A DNA stretch of 18,813 bases, taken from a bacterium (GTDB lineage Bacteria; Bacillota_I; Bacilli_A; Mycoplasmatales; Mycoplasmoidaceae). Under the pieces are notes generated by a model, which saw only the letters and a program-made list of their open reading frames with translations, was not told the DNA's origin and searched no databases. Location: positions 1 to 18,813 of the forward strand of contig JAGCPI010000028.1 in NCBI GenBank assembly GCA_017645255.1, in the 5' to 3' direction. Below, piece after piece: positions 18,161 through 18,813 of this stretch; position 1 is the stretch's first letter, and each line of letters begins with the position of its first letter. The position numbers and the translations under genes were made by a program.

Positions 18161-18207
18161 TTTAAAATGGATCTTATTCATTAATTAAAAATGCTAACAT
18201 TCTAAAC

Positions 18208-18252
18208 TGGGACATGAAATTTGGACAAAAATTCAAATTTCGTGTTTTTTTT
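18208..18252. mobile_element. Probable end of an IS3-family element, with hairpin
   Basis: A 12-pair stem (18212-18223 with 18234-18245, one G-U) with a T-run lies between the transposase stop and chromosomal DNA. The sequence TGGGACATG from 18208 begins with TG, as IS3-type ends do when read inward. The hairpin would also stop transcription from the chromosome into the element. The matching opposite end is outside the window, so the exact border is a guess. Confidence 0.5.
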
Positions 18253-18253
18253 A

Positions 18254-18813
18254 TTATAATTGATTTCTAAATTGAACTGGACTCATTCAGTTCAATTTTT
18301 CTTGAATTCGAACATTATTGTAATAATCAATGTAATTAGCAATGGCTTGTTCTAATTCTTTAAATGACATATGCTTAATATCTAGTTTAGAAATTAGTTC
18401 AGTTTTCAAAATACTGAATCAGAATTCAACTACTCGATTGTCAAGACAATTGCCGATTCTTGACATTGATTGGATTCAATTATTTTGTTGAAGCATTTCA
18501 TCAAAATAAGTTGATGTATATGGAGCACCATGATCAGAATGAACAATGGCAATTGAAGGTTTATTTTTAATTGAATTGAATGATTGAATAACTAAATTAG
18601 TATCGTTGCACATTGACAATTTTCATCCCAAAATTTCTTTTGTCTTATGACTTATCACAACTGAAAGATAAACATGCTTTTCTTTTGCGTCATACGTTCC
18701 AATAATATAAGTGACATCAGTAGCTAAAATTTCGAATTCATGGAATAAATTATCAAAATCTCTTTGTACCAAATCATTAATTAAGAAAGAAGTATTCTTA
18801 ATTTCAGGAATCG
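18254..18813 (-). CDS. IS3-family transposase, OrfB catalytic part (5' end outside window)
   Basis: Minus-strand ORF entering from the right edge and ending at TAA (18254-18256 on the + strand as TTA). The visible roughly 186 residues hold the retroviral-integrase-like core: Asp in ILATDVTYI, Asp in IVHSDHGAPYTS, and Glu in LDNRVVEFWFSILKTE, with 35 residues between the second Asp and the Glu (DD35E). After it comes the family's ending IDYYNNVRIQEKLNWMSPVQF. Trp is encoded by TGA, so the element is adapted to code 4. No frameshift or stop is seen in this part. The N-terminal half and any OrfA lie beyond the window. Confidence 0.92.

Overview
The window reads as a stretch of a wall-less, AT-rich mollicute (Mycoplasma-type) chromosome that uses genetic code 4. 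Nearly every long gene is interrupted under the standard code only by TGA at positions where its family has tryptophan, and closes on TAA or TAG. Under code 4 the sequence resolves into 14 intact genes, all on the + strand, plus a cut minus-strand transposase at the right edge and a possible gene tail at the left edge. The order nfo-fur ... tig-lon resembles, from memory, the MG235-MG239 block of Mycoplasma genitalium, which suggests the Pneumoniae-group side of the mollicutes; the species cannot be named from this window.

Left part (1-9149): an inverted-repeat-rich leader, endonuclease IV (nfo) overlapping a Fur-family regulator, the ribosomal operon rplK-rplA behind a candidate L1 autoregulatory hairpin, lysS, trigger factor (tig), the Lon protease under a CIRCE/HrcA operator, and a small HNH-nuclease-like gene. 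Intrinsic terminators close rplA, tig and lon.

Middle (9150-12281): an L10-type leader RNA, rplJ-rplL, a strong terminator, and a 635-residue polytopic membrane protein of the MATE type. The leader contains a second, mutually exclusive 12-nt pairing close to the rplJ start.

Right part (12282-18813): three tandem M17 leucyl aminopeptidase genes of 470, 470 and 469 codons, each with its own ribosome-binding site and hairpin terminator. All three keep the full set of metal and catalytic residues, but they differ at positions expected to line the substrate pocket. Copies 1 and 3 share a promoter block that copy 2 has lost. A family-2 glycosyltransferase with an almost leaderless promoter follows, then the end of an IS3-family element.

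Functionally this is housekeeping DNA (DNA repair, ribosome, tRNA charging, protein folding and quality control) next to an expanded peptide-scavenging module. Lon and the aminopeptidases could form one degradation route, Lon making peptides and PepA finishing them, but the tandem expansion looks more like adaptation to host peptides. No stretch longer than about 300 bases lacks a gene. No tRNA, rRNA or CRISPR array was seen.
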